Positions 55,848 through 64,000 of a DNA stretch of 64,000 nucleotides are shown piece after piece. The position numbers were made by a program, and so were the translations under genes. Within the stretch, counting starts at the first letter, position 1, and each line of letters begins with the position of its first letter. The stretch covers positions 1-64,000 of the forward strand of contig NZ_WNJZ01000011.1 of NCBI RefSeq assembly GCF_024433635.1, in the 5' to 3' direction. Source of the stretch: Ruminococcus sp. zg-924 (lineage in GTDB: Bacteria; Bacillota; Clostridia; Oscillospirales; Acutalibacteraceae). A model generated the notes under the pieces. That model did no database searches. It was not told where the DNA came from and saw nothing but the letters and a program-made list of their open reading frames with translations.

Positions 55848-57023
55848 TTATTTTTTGATTTCTTTTAAATATTCCTCTATTCTGTTGAGCGCCTCGCCAA
55901 GGTGGTTTAAAGAATACGAATATGAAACTCTGATAAAGCCCTCGCCACACTCACCAAAGGCATTGCCCGGCACAACAGCCACGTGCTTTGAATTTATAAG
56001 CCCTAAGCAGAACTCCTCTGATGTAAGGCCTGTGTTTTTTATGCTTGGGAAGCAATAAAATGCGCCGTGAGGTTCAAAGCAGTCAAGACCCATTTTCTGG
56101 AAACTGCCGACAACAAGGCGGCGGCGCATATCGTACTGCTTTTTCATATTCTCTATATCACTGTCGCCGTTTTTAAGCGCTTCAATAGCCGCATACTGTG
56201 CGGTAGTTGGTGCGCTCATAATAGCAAACTGATGCAGTTTTGTCATCTGCTCAAGCACAGCCTCAGGTCCGAGAGCATATCCAAGGCGCCAGCCGGTCAT
56301 AGCATAGGTTTTTGAGAAACCGCTTATAACAACGGTGCGCTCCTTCATACCCTTTATTTCCGAAAACGAAACGTGGCTTTCGCCACCGTATGTAAGCTCG
56401 CCGTAGATTTCGTCCGACAGAACAAAGAGGTTGTATTTTTCAACAATCTCAGCAATAGCTTCTAAATCGCCCCTGCGCATTACTGCACCCGTCGGATTAT
56501 TTGGGAACGGAAGTATCAATAGCTTTGACTTTGGTGTAATATGGCTTTCAAGCTCCTCCGGAGTAAGGCGAAAGTTATTTTCAGCCTTTGTTTCAATAAT
56601 CACAGGGTTAGCGTCTGCCATCTGTGCAAGCGGCTCGTAGCATACAAAGCTCGGTTGAGGAATAAGAACCTCTTCGCCTGCCTCAACTATGCATCTTATA
56701 CAGGCGTCAATAGCCTCACTGCCGCCGACTGTTACAAGCACCTCTTTATCAGGGTGATACTCAACATTAAAGCGTCTTTTAAAATAATTGCATATCTCTG
56801 TTCTTAAGCTTGCAAAGCCTCTGTTCGGACTATACCACGTTTTGCCCTTTTCAAGACTGCGTATACCCTCTTCCCTGACGTGCCAAGGGGTTTTAAAATC
56901 AGGCTCGCCAATACTTAAGGATATGACGTGATCCATTTCATTTGCAATATCAAAAAACCTTCTGATGCCTGACGGCTTGATTTTCTGTATTTTTGAATTC
57001 AACATTTTTTCGTAATCGACCAT
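55848..57023 (-). CDS. class I/II pyridoxal-phosphate aminotransferase
   Basis: A 391-aa fold-type I aminotransferase of the PatA/AspC-like group. SIGEPDFKTPWHV (about 37), LLILPFPNNPTGAVM, LSDEIYGELTY and the PLP lysine motif VISGFSKTYAMTGWRLGYA (about 230) are visible, with RVSYSYS (substrate Arg) near the C-terminus. The substrate is not predictable; aspartate, aromatic or branched residues are all possible. Its ATG overlaps the lrp stop (TAATG), so it is coupled to and perhaps controlled by the Lrp regulator. Confidence 0.92.
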   Translation of the reverse strand: MVDYEKMLNSKIQKIKPSGIRRFFDIANEMDHVISLSIGEPDFKTPWHVREEGIRSLEKGKTWYSPNRGFASLRTEICNYFKRRFNVEYHPDKEVLVTVGGSEAIDACIRCIVEAGEEVLIPQPSFVCYEPLAQMADANPVIIETKAENNFRLTPEELESHITPKSKLLILPFPNNPTGAVMRRGDLEAIAEIVEKYNLFVLSDEIYGELTYGGESHVSFSEIKGMKERTVVISGFSKTYAMTGWRLGYALGPEAVLEQMTKLHQFAIMSAPTTAQYAAIEALKNGDSDIENMKKQYDMRRRLVVGSFQKMGLDCFEPHGAFYCFPSIKNTGLTSEEFCLGLINSKHVAVVPGNAFGECGEGFIRVSYSYSLNHLGEALNRIEEYLKEIKK

Positions 57024-57505
57024 TACAGCACCAAACTCCTTTTATCCTCTTCGGAATCGTCCTTATAGAAGTTAATGCCGGATTCCTTATATTTCTTAAG
57101 CAGAAAATGGGTTGAGGTTGAAAGTACAGACTCAATTGTTGAAAGCCTGCGTGATACAAACATTGCAACGTCCTGCATTGTTTTGCCCGATACATATGCG
57201 GCAAAATCATATGCGCCAGCCATAAGATAAAGGCTTTCAACCTCGTCGAAGCTCATAATCTTTGCAGCTATATCGTCAAAGCCCTTATCCTTTTCGGGCG
57301 TAACCTTTATTTCAATCATTGCCTTAACGTCTGTATGCGGAACCTTATCCCAATCAACAATAGCCTGATACCCCTTGATTACTTCGGTTGCCTCATATTC
57401 TGCTATCTGCTTTTCAAGATAGTCAACAGGCTCGTCAAGTATCATTGAAAGCTCCTCGGTTGAAAACTTGGAGTTTGAGCTTAAAAGCTTTAACAATTCG
57501 TCCAT
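57023..57505 (-). CDS. Lrp/AsnC family transcriptional regulator
   Basis: A 160-aa Lrp-like protein: N-terminal helix-turn-helix (about 1-50, LLSSNSKFSTEELSMIL) and C-terminal RAM domain (about 65-145, MIEIKVTPEKDKGF and ESLYLMAGAYDFAAYV). Such proteins sense amino acids. ATG follows TAGGAGGAGAATGAA. It forms the head of the lrp-aminotransferase-ispE operon, so amino-acid-dependent control of the aminotransferase is likely. Confidence 0.92.
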   Translation of the reverse strand: MDELLKLLSSNSKFSTEELSMILDEPVDYLEKQIAEYEATEVIKGYQAIVDWDKVPHTDVKAMIEIKVTPEKDKGFDDIAAKIMSFDEVESLYLMAGAYDFAAYVSGKTMQDVAMFVSRRLSTIESVLSTSTHFLLKKYKESGINFYKDDSEEDKRSLVL

Positions 57506-57572
57506 TTCATTCTCCTCCTAAAATCTTTTTTACATTATATACCAAATACACAAAAAAGTCCATAAAATATAT

Positions 57573-59483
57573 TTATTCGGGCAGACTATTGAGATCATCA
57601 AGCCAAAGCTTTACGCTTGCATCACTCGGCATTCTGAAATCACCCCTCGGCGACAAAGTTACTGAGCCCACCTTTGGGCCGTCTGGCAAGCAGCTGCGTT
57701 TGAACTGCTGAGCAAAAAATCGTCTTACAAACACCTTAAGCCACGATAAAATAGTTTTATTCTCGTATTCTCCCTTAAATGCAAGCTTCGCTATACGGTA
57801 AATTTTTGACGGTGGAAAGGTAAATCTTACGAAATAATAAAGAAAGAAATCGTGAAGCTCATACGGTCCGACAAGCTCCTCTGTCTTTTGCGAAATATCT
57901 CCGTTCTTTGGCGGCAAAAGCTCAGGACTTACGGGAGTCGCCAATATATCATTTAGCACCTCGCTCAAAACGCCGGTGCTATTGTCAGCCTCATATTTTG
58001 TTATATAGCGCACAAGTGTTTTCGGAATTGAGCTGTTTATGGCATACATAGACATATGGTCCCCGTTATAGGTCGCCCAGCCGAGAGCAAGCTCAGACAA
58101 ATCGCCTGTACCTATAACAAGGGCGTTATTCTTGTTTGCTATATCCATCAAAACCTGCGTTCTCTCTCTTGCCTGTGAATTCTCATAGGTAACGTCAAGA
58201 GTATTCGGGTCTTGCCCTATATCGGCAAAGTGCTGATTTACAGCCTTTGTTATATCAACATCGTAAAATGTTGAACCATACGCCTCGCTGAGCTTTTCGG
58301 CATTGCTCTTAGTGCGCTTTGTTGTTCCAAAGCACGGCATTGTAACGGTAATTATATTCTTATGCGGAAGCTTCAGCATATCGAATGCGTGTATGGTTGC
58401 AATAAGTGCTAGCGTTGAGTCAAGCCCTCCTGACAGACCGATTACAACATTTTTTATTCCCGTATGCTTAAGCCTTGTTGCAAGACCTGTTGCTTGAAGT
58501 GACAAAATCTCGTTGCATCGGCTGTTTACACTGTCCTTTTGTGACGGAACAAACGGGTTTTTGTCGAACTTACGATCAAGCTTTGTATCTGAAATATCAA
58601 GGTCAAAATATACCTGCTCGGCAGAACCGTAATCCTCCGTCGGATAGGTTGTCATTCTTCTGCGCTCAGAGTCAAGCTTGAACACGTCAATATCCGCATA
58701 GGTTATATTTTCGCAGAACCTCGGCGACTCAGCAAGCACAGTGCCGTTTTCAGCTATGATATTATGTGAAGAATACACCAAATCAGTTGTTGATTCGCCA
58801 AATCCGCAGTCCGAGTAAATATAAGCAGAGATAAGCTTTGCTGACTGCATCTGAACAAGGTTTTTTCTGTATTCCTTCTTGCCTACTGTTTCATCGCTTG
58901 CCGACGGATTGATTATTATATTTGCGCCTGACATGCAAAGCCCCTCTGACGGCGGAGAAACACACCACAAATCCTCGCAAATTTCGACGCCGATTCTAAG
59001 CTGCGGCATAGACTCGCACACGAAAACAGCCTTGGGAAGTATTGCGGTTTCAAAGCCTGCGAAGTTTAAAAGTATTTCATCACCGCCCGCAGTAAAATGA
59101 CGAAGCTCGTAAAACTCTGAGTAGCTTGGAATATTGATTTTCGGCACAAGTCCCAAAAGCTCACCTTTACAGACAACAGCGGCGCAGTTGTAAAGGCACG
59201 AGCGATATCTTACCGGAACACCGAAAACCGAAATGACATTCAACTGCTCGGTTTCCTCTATAATTCTTTTAACACACTGCTCCGCCTTGTCGAGCATAGC
59301 CTGCTGTAAAAATAAATCCGAGCAGGTGTACCCTGTTACAGACAGCTCCGGCAATGCGGCAATTACAGCGCCGTTTTGCGCCGCTTTCTTTATGCAGGCT
59401 ATTATTTCTCCTGCGTTGTATTCACAGTCGGCAACACGCATAGCAGGCGTTATTGCAGCGACCTTAACAAATCCGTCTTTCAT
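57573..59483 (-). CDS. nadE: glutamine-dependent NAD+ synthetase
   Basis: A 636-aa two-domain enzyme. An N-terminal nitrilase-type glutaminase (about 1-270) has Glu in ALPELSVTGYTC, Lys in LVPKINIPSY and Cys in RIGVEICEDLW. The C-terminal NAD synthetase has the PP-loop GLSGGLDSTLAL (about 350) and KSNAEKLSEAYG. It amidates nicotinic acid adenine dinucleotide using glutamine. Start ATG follows GGAGATGAAAGAGA. Last of a three-gene run with envelope genes, probably by co-transcription rather than function. Confidence 0.96.
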   Translation of the reverse strand: MKDGFVKVAAITPAMRVADCEYNAGEIIACIKKAAQNGAVIAALPELSVTGYTCSDLFLQQAMLDKAEQCVKRIIEETEQLNVISVFGVPVRYRSCLYNCAAVVCKGELLGLVPKINIPSYSEFYELRHFTAGGDEILLNFAGFETAILPKAVFVCESMPQLRIGVEICEDLWCVSPPSEGLCMSGANIIINPSASDETVGKKEYRKNLVQMQSAKLISAYIYSDCGFGESTTDLVYSSHNIIAENGTVLAESPRFCENITYADIDVFKLDSERRRMTTYPTEDYGSAEQVYFDLDISDTKLDRKFDKNPFVPSQKDSVNSRCNEILSLQATGLATRLKHTGIKNVVIGLSGGLDSTLALIATIHAFDMLKLPHKNIITVTMPCFGTTKRTKSNAEKLSEAYGSTFYDVDITKAVNQHFADIGQDPNTLDVTYENSQARERTQVLMDIANKNNALVIGTGDLSELALGWATYNGDHMSMYAINSSIPKTLVRYITKYEADNSTGVLSEVLNDILATPVSPELLPPKNGDISQKTEELVGPYELHDFFLYYFVRFTFPPSKIYRIAKLAFKGEYENKTILSWLKVFVRRFFAQQFKRSCLPDGPKVGSVTLSPRGDFRMPSDASVKLWLDDLNSLPE

Positions 59484-59499
59484 TCTCTTTCATCTCCGT

Positions 59500-60993
59500 T
59501 TAATCGTCAATATTTTCCATCTCAGTCGGCGCATCAAACTTATCAGTGCCGACCTCCTCCCTGTGATTGAATACTCTGATTTCAATCGGGTCGTTCAGGT
59601 GATCAAATTTCAGCATATATACAGAAGCATACCCCAAAATTGCCCAAAATATAACAACCATAAAGCTTTGTTCAAATAGCAGTGTTTTTTCAAACAGAGA
59701 ATATATGCAGTATGAAAACAAGAAAGAAAACATACACGGGAATATGGTCTTACGCATATTTTTCTTTTCTATAAACAAGCTTTTTATCATATGCCTTGCA
59801 ACGTGAAATGCAAAGCCTAAGAAAATTATAAACCCTACAATTCCCGAAGAAACAAGTATTGTAAGATAACCGTTGTGAAGGTCGGAAAAATGAAGTCCGC
59901 CCTTTATATACTTTTGCGAATACGGCACCAAATTTGCACTGCCGGTGCCAAATATCGGGTAGTTTGCAAAAAGTGTTGTAGCCTCTACCAGCAGCCTTAT
60001 TCTGCCGCTGTCTACGTTTTTGTTTATATGTGTAAAAGACACAGGCTCGTCATTTTTCTCATCTATTATCCCCGGTGGAATAGGCTGGGTTATGCTGTTT
60101 GGCAACTTTACCTGCGTAAGTGAGGCAAGCTGTGAAACAGAAAAACCTGTTGCGAGCCTTGCACCGTACAGAACAACGCACACAGACAATGAACAGGCTG
60201 CAAATTTAAGCACCTTAATACAGAATTGCTTGAAATTAACCTCTGTTCTGCGCTTGAAAACACAGAAGAAAATATATGCGCAGGCGTAAATTACAAGAAA
60301 AATAAAGGACGCATTGGAGTCGGACAGAAACAAACAAATCAGGTTGAAAGCCGACACTGTACACAGCAGCCATTTTGGAAATTTTCTGCCCCTTGAACGC
60401 TCAATAAACGAAGACTTAGTGAGAAAATGAGTGAAAATAATAGACACCGCTGTCAAAAAGCCGAGAAGGTTTGGGTTTGTAAAAAAGCCGGTAAACCTGT
60501 TTTCGTAGATAATAAACAGATAATCCATCCACTTGAAATGAATGTTCATACACACAAGCGGAAATGCGGCAAGATTTAAAATAAATGTTATCGAAACAAC
60601 AGAAACAGCAAGAATGTATATCTCACGGTATATTCTCTTTTTGTTTTTCTCGGTATGCATACCGTAAAAAACGAAAAAGCATATTGCTATATGCGCCGTC
60701 ATAAGCATATTTTGCCAAAAATTACTGCTTATGTTGATTAACGCAGTTATCGTAATGCTTGCAAGAAACATCATAAGGTATTTGCCGTACTTGATTTTTA
60801 ATATTCTTCCGTTTTTTATATAATAGAAAAAAATTATAAGCGCCGCCCAAAACATAAGCACAAACTGAAAAAACACTGCGCCTATTCTTATCACGCATAC
60901 GTTTGCAAAAAAAAGCGTAAGCAAATATGTTATTCTGAAATTTGAGGGATTGAGAAAAAACTTCTGTATTCCCTTTAATGCTTTACTTAACAA
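59500..60993 (-). CDS. O-antigen ligase/polymerase-like membrane protein
   Basis: A 497-aa polytopic protein with about 11 or 12 transmembrane helices and one large extracytoplasmic loop (about 290-370) ending FGTGSANLVPYSQKY..SDLHNGYLTILVSSG. That loop with its conserved His/Gly pattern is typical of the Wzy/WaaL/O-antigen ligase superfamily. It probably polymerises or transfers a lipid-linked glycan outside the membrane. It follows the sugar transferase by 20 bp, which supports an exopolysaccharide or teichoic-type glycan role. Confidence 0.82.
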   Translation of the reverse strand: MLSKALKGIQKFFLNPSNFRITYLLTLFFANVCVIRIGAVFFQFVLMFWAALIIFFYYIKNGRILKIKYGKYLMMFLASITITALINISSNFWQNMLMTAHIAICFFVFYGMHTEKNKKRIYREIYILAVSVVSITFILNLAAFPLVCMNIHFKWMDYLFIIYENRFTGFFTNPNLLGFLTAVSIIFTHFLTKSSFIERSRGRKFPKWLLCTVSAFNLICLFLSDSNASFIFLVIYACAYIFFCVFKRRTEVNFKQFCIKVLKFAACSLSVCVVLYGARLATGFSVSQLASLTQVKLPNSITQPIPPGIIDEKNDEPVSFTHINKNVDSGRIRLLVEATTLFANYPIFGTGSANLVPYSQKYIKGGLHFSDLHNGYLTILVSSGIVGFIIFLGFAFHVARHMIKSLFIEKKNMRKTIFPCMFSFLFSYCIYSLFEKTLLFEQSFMVVIFWAILGYASVYMLKFDHLNDPIEIRVFNHREEVGTDKFDAPTEMENIDD

Positions 60994-61013
60994 AAAATTA
61001 CCTCAATTCATTA

Positions 61014-61694
61014 TCAGTCACGCACAACGCCTATGACTGTTTTTATCATAATCTTTATATCTAATAAAACAGAAAATTTCTTAATGTATTCAAGATTAAA
61101 CTCCATCTTTTTTGGCAGAAGAATATTTATATAATTATCATCTGCATTTCCGGAGGTTAAAAACTTGTTTTCGTCCTTGTAGGTGATACTTGCAAGCGAG
61201 GTTATCCCGGCAGGCATCAAAAGCGTTGCGTACATTTCGGGCGTATAAGCCTTAACATACTTTGGGACCTCCGGTCGTGTGCCGACAAAGCTCATCTGAC
61301 CTAACAGCACATTAAAAAGCTGAGGCAACTCGTCCAGCCGGTATTTTCGTAAAAATCCTCCGCATTTAGTAACCCTTGAATCGTTGTTCACAGTTACCTG
61401 AGAAGAATCCTTATCCTGCTTATCAACCATAGTTCGGAATTTAAAGATTTTAAACTCTCTTGCTCCTGTTGTTATTCTAATTTGCTTGAATATAACAGGA
61501 CCGCTTGACGTTGATTTTACTACAACTGCGATAACCGCCATTGGTATAAGCAAAACTGCAATAAGAATAAGCGAGAGAACAATATCAATAATGCGTTTCA
61601 AAAGAAGGCTCACACGCTTTTTTTGCAGTATATTGTAGTATTCCTCAACCTGCGGTGTTTTCATATACAAAGGAAGCCTTTGCCATTTAACCAT
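61014..61694 (-). CDS. polyprenyl-phosphate sugar-1-phosphate transferase
   Basis: A 226-aa bacterial sugar transferase (WcaJ/WbaP C-terminal type, monotopic). One reentrant helix (about 35-57) is followed by the catalytic core FKIFKFRTMVD (about 78), RKYRLDELPQLFNVLLGQ and MSFVGTRPE. It transfers a sugar-1-phosphate to undecaprenyl phosphate, the first step of a lipid-linked glycan. ATG 61694 with TTAGGAGAAAAGTGT is chosen over the ORF start 20 codons upstream, which runs into the promoter's start region. First gene of the sugar transferase-ligase-nadE operon. Confidence 0.92.
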   Translation of the reverse strand: MVKWQRLPLYMKTPQVEEYYNILQKKRVSLLLKRIIDIVLSLILIAVLLIPMAVIAVVVKSTSSGPVIFKQIRITTGAREFKIFKFRTMVDKQDKDSSQVTVNNDSRVTKCGGFLRKYRLDELPQLFNVLLGQMSFVGTRPEVPKYVKAYTPEMYATLLMPAGITSLASITYKDENKFLTSGNADDNYINILLPKKMEFNLEYIKKFSVLLDIKIMIKTVIGVVRD

Positions 61695-61745
61695 ACACTT
61701 TTCTCCTAAAGATGCAGCTACAAGCATCTTAATTCTATTGAATTG

Positions 61746-61774
61746 ATTATACACTATCGCAAAAAATAATTCAA
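61746..61774 (-). promoter_or_regulatory. promoter of the sugar transferase operon
   Basis: Minus-strand -35 TTGAAT (61774-61769), 17-bp spacer, -10 TATAAT (61751-61746). Back-to-back with the mocR promoter. Confidence 0.75.
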
Positions 61775-61784
61775 TACAACTGAC

Positions 61785-61813
61785 TTGAAAACAATTCGCT
61801 TGAATGATAGAAT
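61785..61813 (+). promoter_or_regulatory. promoter of the MocR regulator gene
   Basis: -35 TTGAAA (61785-61790), 17-bp spacer, -10 TAGAAT (61808-61813), 34 bp before the ATG. Confidence 0.7.
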
Positions 61814-61847
61814 AAAAACAAAGTAGTGCAAAAAAGCGGAGATTAAT

Positions 61848-63236
61848 ATGCTATACGATTTTATAAATTTAGACAATTCCTCGCCAATACCGCTGTATAA
61901 GCAGCTGTATTCTTCTATTCGCAAGGCTATTGAGAACAACGGTCTTACAAAGGGCGACAAGCTTGTGTCAATCCGTGCGTTATCTAATGCGCTCGGCATA
62001 AGCAAGACGACCGTAGAGGCTGCGTACAGCCAGCTATGCGCCGAGGGATACATAAAGAACAGCCCTCAGAGAGGCTTTTTCATACAGGGACAGGTGTTGG
62101 CTCTTAAAGAAAAAACAACCGAGAACGGCTCACCGCTGACGAATGCATCAAGCAAATTTATCAAGCATGATTTCAGCAGTAAAAGCGTTACCGTTGACAG
62201 CACGGGCATTAAACTATGGCGAAAATATGTTAAGGCTTACCTCAACAAAGACTACATAATTTCCTCCTACGGTGACCCTCAGGGTGAATATAGCCTGCGG
62301 CGTGCTCTGAGCTTTTACAGTTACAGCGTCAGGAGTGTTGTTGCAACCGAGGAAGATATTGTAATCGGTGCAGGTACACAATCTCTGCTCTATCTTTTAT
62401 GCGGTCTGCTCAGAGGCTTCGGCACAAAGATTGCCGTTGAAAATGACGCTTCAAGGCACTTTATCAGGGTGTTCAAAGACTGCGGCTTTGAGATTGTGAA
62501 AATCGACAGTGATGACAAAGGCGTGAGTATTGATAAAATCAAAAATGAAAACCCCGACTTCCTGCTGATAAACCCGTCAGGCTCCCTGAAAAGCGGCGAC
62601 AGGATAAAAATGGAACGCCGCTTTGAGCTTATTGAATGGGCTCATATCAATCATAAATTTATTATTGAGGACGATTATAACGGCGAGCTTGTTTATAACT
62701 CACGCTCTGTTCCTGCTTTACAGTGCAGTGATGCAAAGGCGGTTATATATTTAGGCTCGTTTTCAAAGCTTTTGCTTCCGTCTGTTCGTATTGGCTATAT
62801 GGTGCTGCCTGAGGGGCTTTTAGAGCCGTACAATAAAATAAAACGAGATTTAAACCAGACCGCCTCTAAAATTGAACAGCTTGCTCTTGCCGATTACATC
62901 CGTGACGGTCAGCTTGAAAGGCATTTGCGCCGCCTTAAGAAAAGCTACGGTGAGAAAAGCAACGTAATAGAAAGAATACTAAGTAACAGGCTAAAGCCGA
63001 GTGAGCAGTATGGAATAAAGCTGTTTGAAACCTCGCTTGCTTATGAGATTACGATTAACTCTCCGCTTGACCTTGACTTGCTGAATAAAAAGCTCAGAGA
63101 TGAGTCAATAGCGATTATCAGCGCAGAAAACGGAAACGGCAAAACCACTGTAAAAATAGGCTTTTCAGGTATTGAGAAGGACGATATAGAAGCGGCGGCA
63201 GATAAGCTGTGCAAAATAATACAAGAATGTAAATAA
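61848..63236 (+). CDS. MocR/PdxR-type transcriptional regulator
   Basis: A 462-aa fusion of an N-terminal GntR winged helix (about 10-75, LVSIRALSNALGISKTTVEAAYSQL) and a fold-type I aminotransferase-like domain. The PLP lysine motif GSFSKLLLPSVRIGYMVLP lies near 302, and DDYNGELVYN carries the PLP Asp region. MocR proteins sense PLP or an amino-acid adduct. The best-known members activate pdxST, but no pdx genes are here, so the target is unknown. It shares an intergenic region with the sugar-transferase operon. ATG follows AAGCGGAGATTAAT. Confidence 0.93.
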   Translation: MLYDFINLDNSSPIPLYKQLYSSIRKAIENNGLTKGDKLVSIRALSNALGISKTTVEAAYSQLCAEGYIKNSPQRGFFIQGQVLALKEKTTENGSPLTNASSKFIKHDFSSKSVTVDSTGIKLWRKYVKAYLNKDYIISSYGDPQGEYSLRRALSFYSYSVRSVVATEEDIVIGAGTQSLLYLLCGLLRGFGTKIAVENDASRHFIRVFKDCGFEIVKIDSDDKGVSIDKIKNENPDFLLINPSGSLKSGDRIKMERRFELIEWAHINHKFIIEDDYNGELVYNSRSVPALQCSDAKAVIYLGSFSKLLLPSVRIGYMVLPEGLLEPYNKIKRDLNQTASKIEQLALADYIRDGQLERHLRRLKKSYGEKSNVIERILSNRLKPSEQYGIKLFETSLAYEITINSPLDLDLLNKKLRDESIAIISAENGNGKTTVKIGFSGIEKDDIEAAADKLCKIIQECK

Positions 63237-63240
63237 GCAA

Positions 63241-63289
63241 AAAACTGACAGCCGCAAGGGTTCATTAAGCCTTTGCCGCTGTCAGTTTT
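63241..63289. terminator. bidirectional terminator between mocR and metallophosphoesterase
   Basis: A 12-bp outer stem (AAAACTGACAGC at 63241-63252, GCTGTCAGTTTT at 63278-63289) with T/A runs on both sides, between convergent genes. It can serve both strands. Confidence 0.88.
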
Positions 63290-63291
63290 TT

Positions 63292-64000
63292 CTATTTATT
63301 ACTTAAGATTATATACACAAGCTCCGGATTGTTATTGAAGCGAAATGGAAAGCTGCTGTTTCCAATTCCTCTGCTGACTGCCATTTTTGTGCCATCCTTT
63401 GCAAACACTCCGTTTGTGTATTTTGGAAATACACCCTGGCTCGGTGAAAATAAACCGCCAATATACGGCAGTCTGAACTGTCCGCCATGTGCGTGACCGC
63501 TTAGCACAAGGTTAACTCCTGCATCAGCGTAAACATCAAGAAGCTCAGGTCGATGCGATAAGAGAACAGAGTAATTCTGGCTTTTTGCAGAAAGTGAATT
63601 AAGCATATCAGTAAATGGCTTTATTTGCTCAGAGCTTACATAGTCGGTATAGAAATATGCATCTCTAACGCCGATTACATTAATTTTGCTGTTGCCTTTC
63701 GCAATAGTAACAAGCCTGTCATTAAGAACCTCGGCTCCAAGCTTTTCCGCATTTTCAGAAAGCTTTTGGTACTCAGATATTCTTGCCTCATGGTTGCCGG
63801 GTATGTAATACACGGGCGCAATCAGCAAAAGCCTTTTTAAATAGACGAGTGAGATTTCGGCATCAGTTCTGTAATAGTCGAAATAATCGCCTGTCAGCAC
63901 GATAATATCAGGCTTGCTTTGAAGCAATGCCGAGATAATTTGTTCACGGACAGCCTCTGACCTTGTGTTGTGAAAATCGGATAGCTGTGCTATAAGAAAG
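63292..64000 (-). CDS. metallophosphoesterase, N-terminus beyond the window
   Basis: At least 235 codons of a calcineurin-like metallophosphoesterase, open to the right edge. The frame continues past the first possible internal start: codons near 63955-63995 read IAQLSDFHNTR, the first metal-binding motif (DxH). Then come PDIIVLTGDYFD (GD motif), YYIPGNHEAR (GNHE) and LVLSGHAHGGQFRLP (GHxHGGQ). The set is typical of YkuE/YaeI-type proteins, often membrane-anchored with lipid-linked substrates. The missing part should be an N-terminal membrane helix and linker of about 45 residues. Confidence 0.92.
   Translation of the reverse strand, partial: FLIAQLSDFHNTRSEAVREQIISALLQSKPDIIVLTGDYFDYYRTDAEISLVYLKRLLLIAPVYYIPGNHEARISEYQKLSENAEKLGAEVLNDRLVTIAKGNSKINVIGVRDAYFYTDYVSSEQIKPFTDMLNSLSAKSQNYSVLLSHRPELLDVYADAGVNLVLSGHAHGGQFRLPYIGGLFSPSQGVFPKYTNGVFAKDGTKMAVSRGIGNSSFPFRFNNNPELVYIILSNK

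Overview
The window reads as the chromosome of an anaerobic, endospore-forming Firmicute of class Clostridia, probably Ruminococcaceae/Oscillospiraceae-like. This assignment is inferred from gene content: spoIIGA-sigE, spoIIR, a V-type ATPase in ntp order, AddAB, metal riboswitches typical of Clostridia, and strong GGAGG ribosome binding sites. I see no rRNA, tRNA, CRISPR array, insertion sequence or prophage. It is dense housekeeping and regulatory chromosome with short operons on both strands.

Layout. 0.1-9.5 kb (minus): nrdR; lgt with a TIM-barrel epimerase-like gene; a Pro/Gln/Asn-rich membrane protein; a run of MORN-repeat protein, MscS channel, small membrane protein, exonuclease III and YbaK deacylase; and a membrane-anchored glycosyltransferase. 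9.6-16.9 kb (minus): a six-gene polyamine operon running speA, speE, carboxy(nor)spermidine dehydrogenase, its decarboxylase, aguA, aguB. It has a consensus sigma-A promoter and a leader of about 390 nt ending in an intrinsic terminator. 16.9-25.6 kb (minus): a complete nine-gene V-type ATPase operon in the Enterococcus hirae order F-I-K-E-C-G-A-B-D, whose K subunit carries the Na+ ligand set.

25.8-27.9 kb (plus): spoIIGA, sigE and a small Asn-rich lipoprotein. 28-31.1 kb (minus): YjbR-like protein and SDR, PadR regulator, PAP2 phosphatase and an unknown protein. 31.4-39.5 kb: two P-type ATPases on opposite strands, one behind a NiCo (czcD) riboswitch and one behind a yybP-ykoY Mn2+ riboswitch. 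They flank an S1-domain protein, a lipoprotein cyclophilin and thioredoxin. 39.5-42.5 kb (plus): RlmA-like methyltransferase, FkbM methyltransferase and a LytTR/DUF3021 pair. 42.5-51 kb (minus): AddB, AddA and adenine deaminase. 51.3-54.2 kb (plus): TrkA/TrkH potassium uptake.

54.3-57.5 kb (minus): Lrp regulator, aminotransferase, ispE and spoIIR. 57.6-61.7 kb (minus): sugar transferase, O-antigen-ligase-like protein and NAD synthetase. 61.8-63.2 kb (plus): a MocR regulator. A metallophosphoesterase (minus) is cut by the right edge.

The most interesting items are the long structured leader of the polyamine operon, which I cannot assign to a known riboswitch family; the presence of both routes to spermidine in that operon; an mscS gene whose start is AUA in an ATAA overlap with a giant MORN gene; the NiCo-riboswitch-controlled P2-like ATPase; and a spoIIR ribosome binding site buried in a terminator hairpin.
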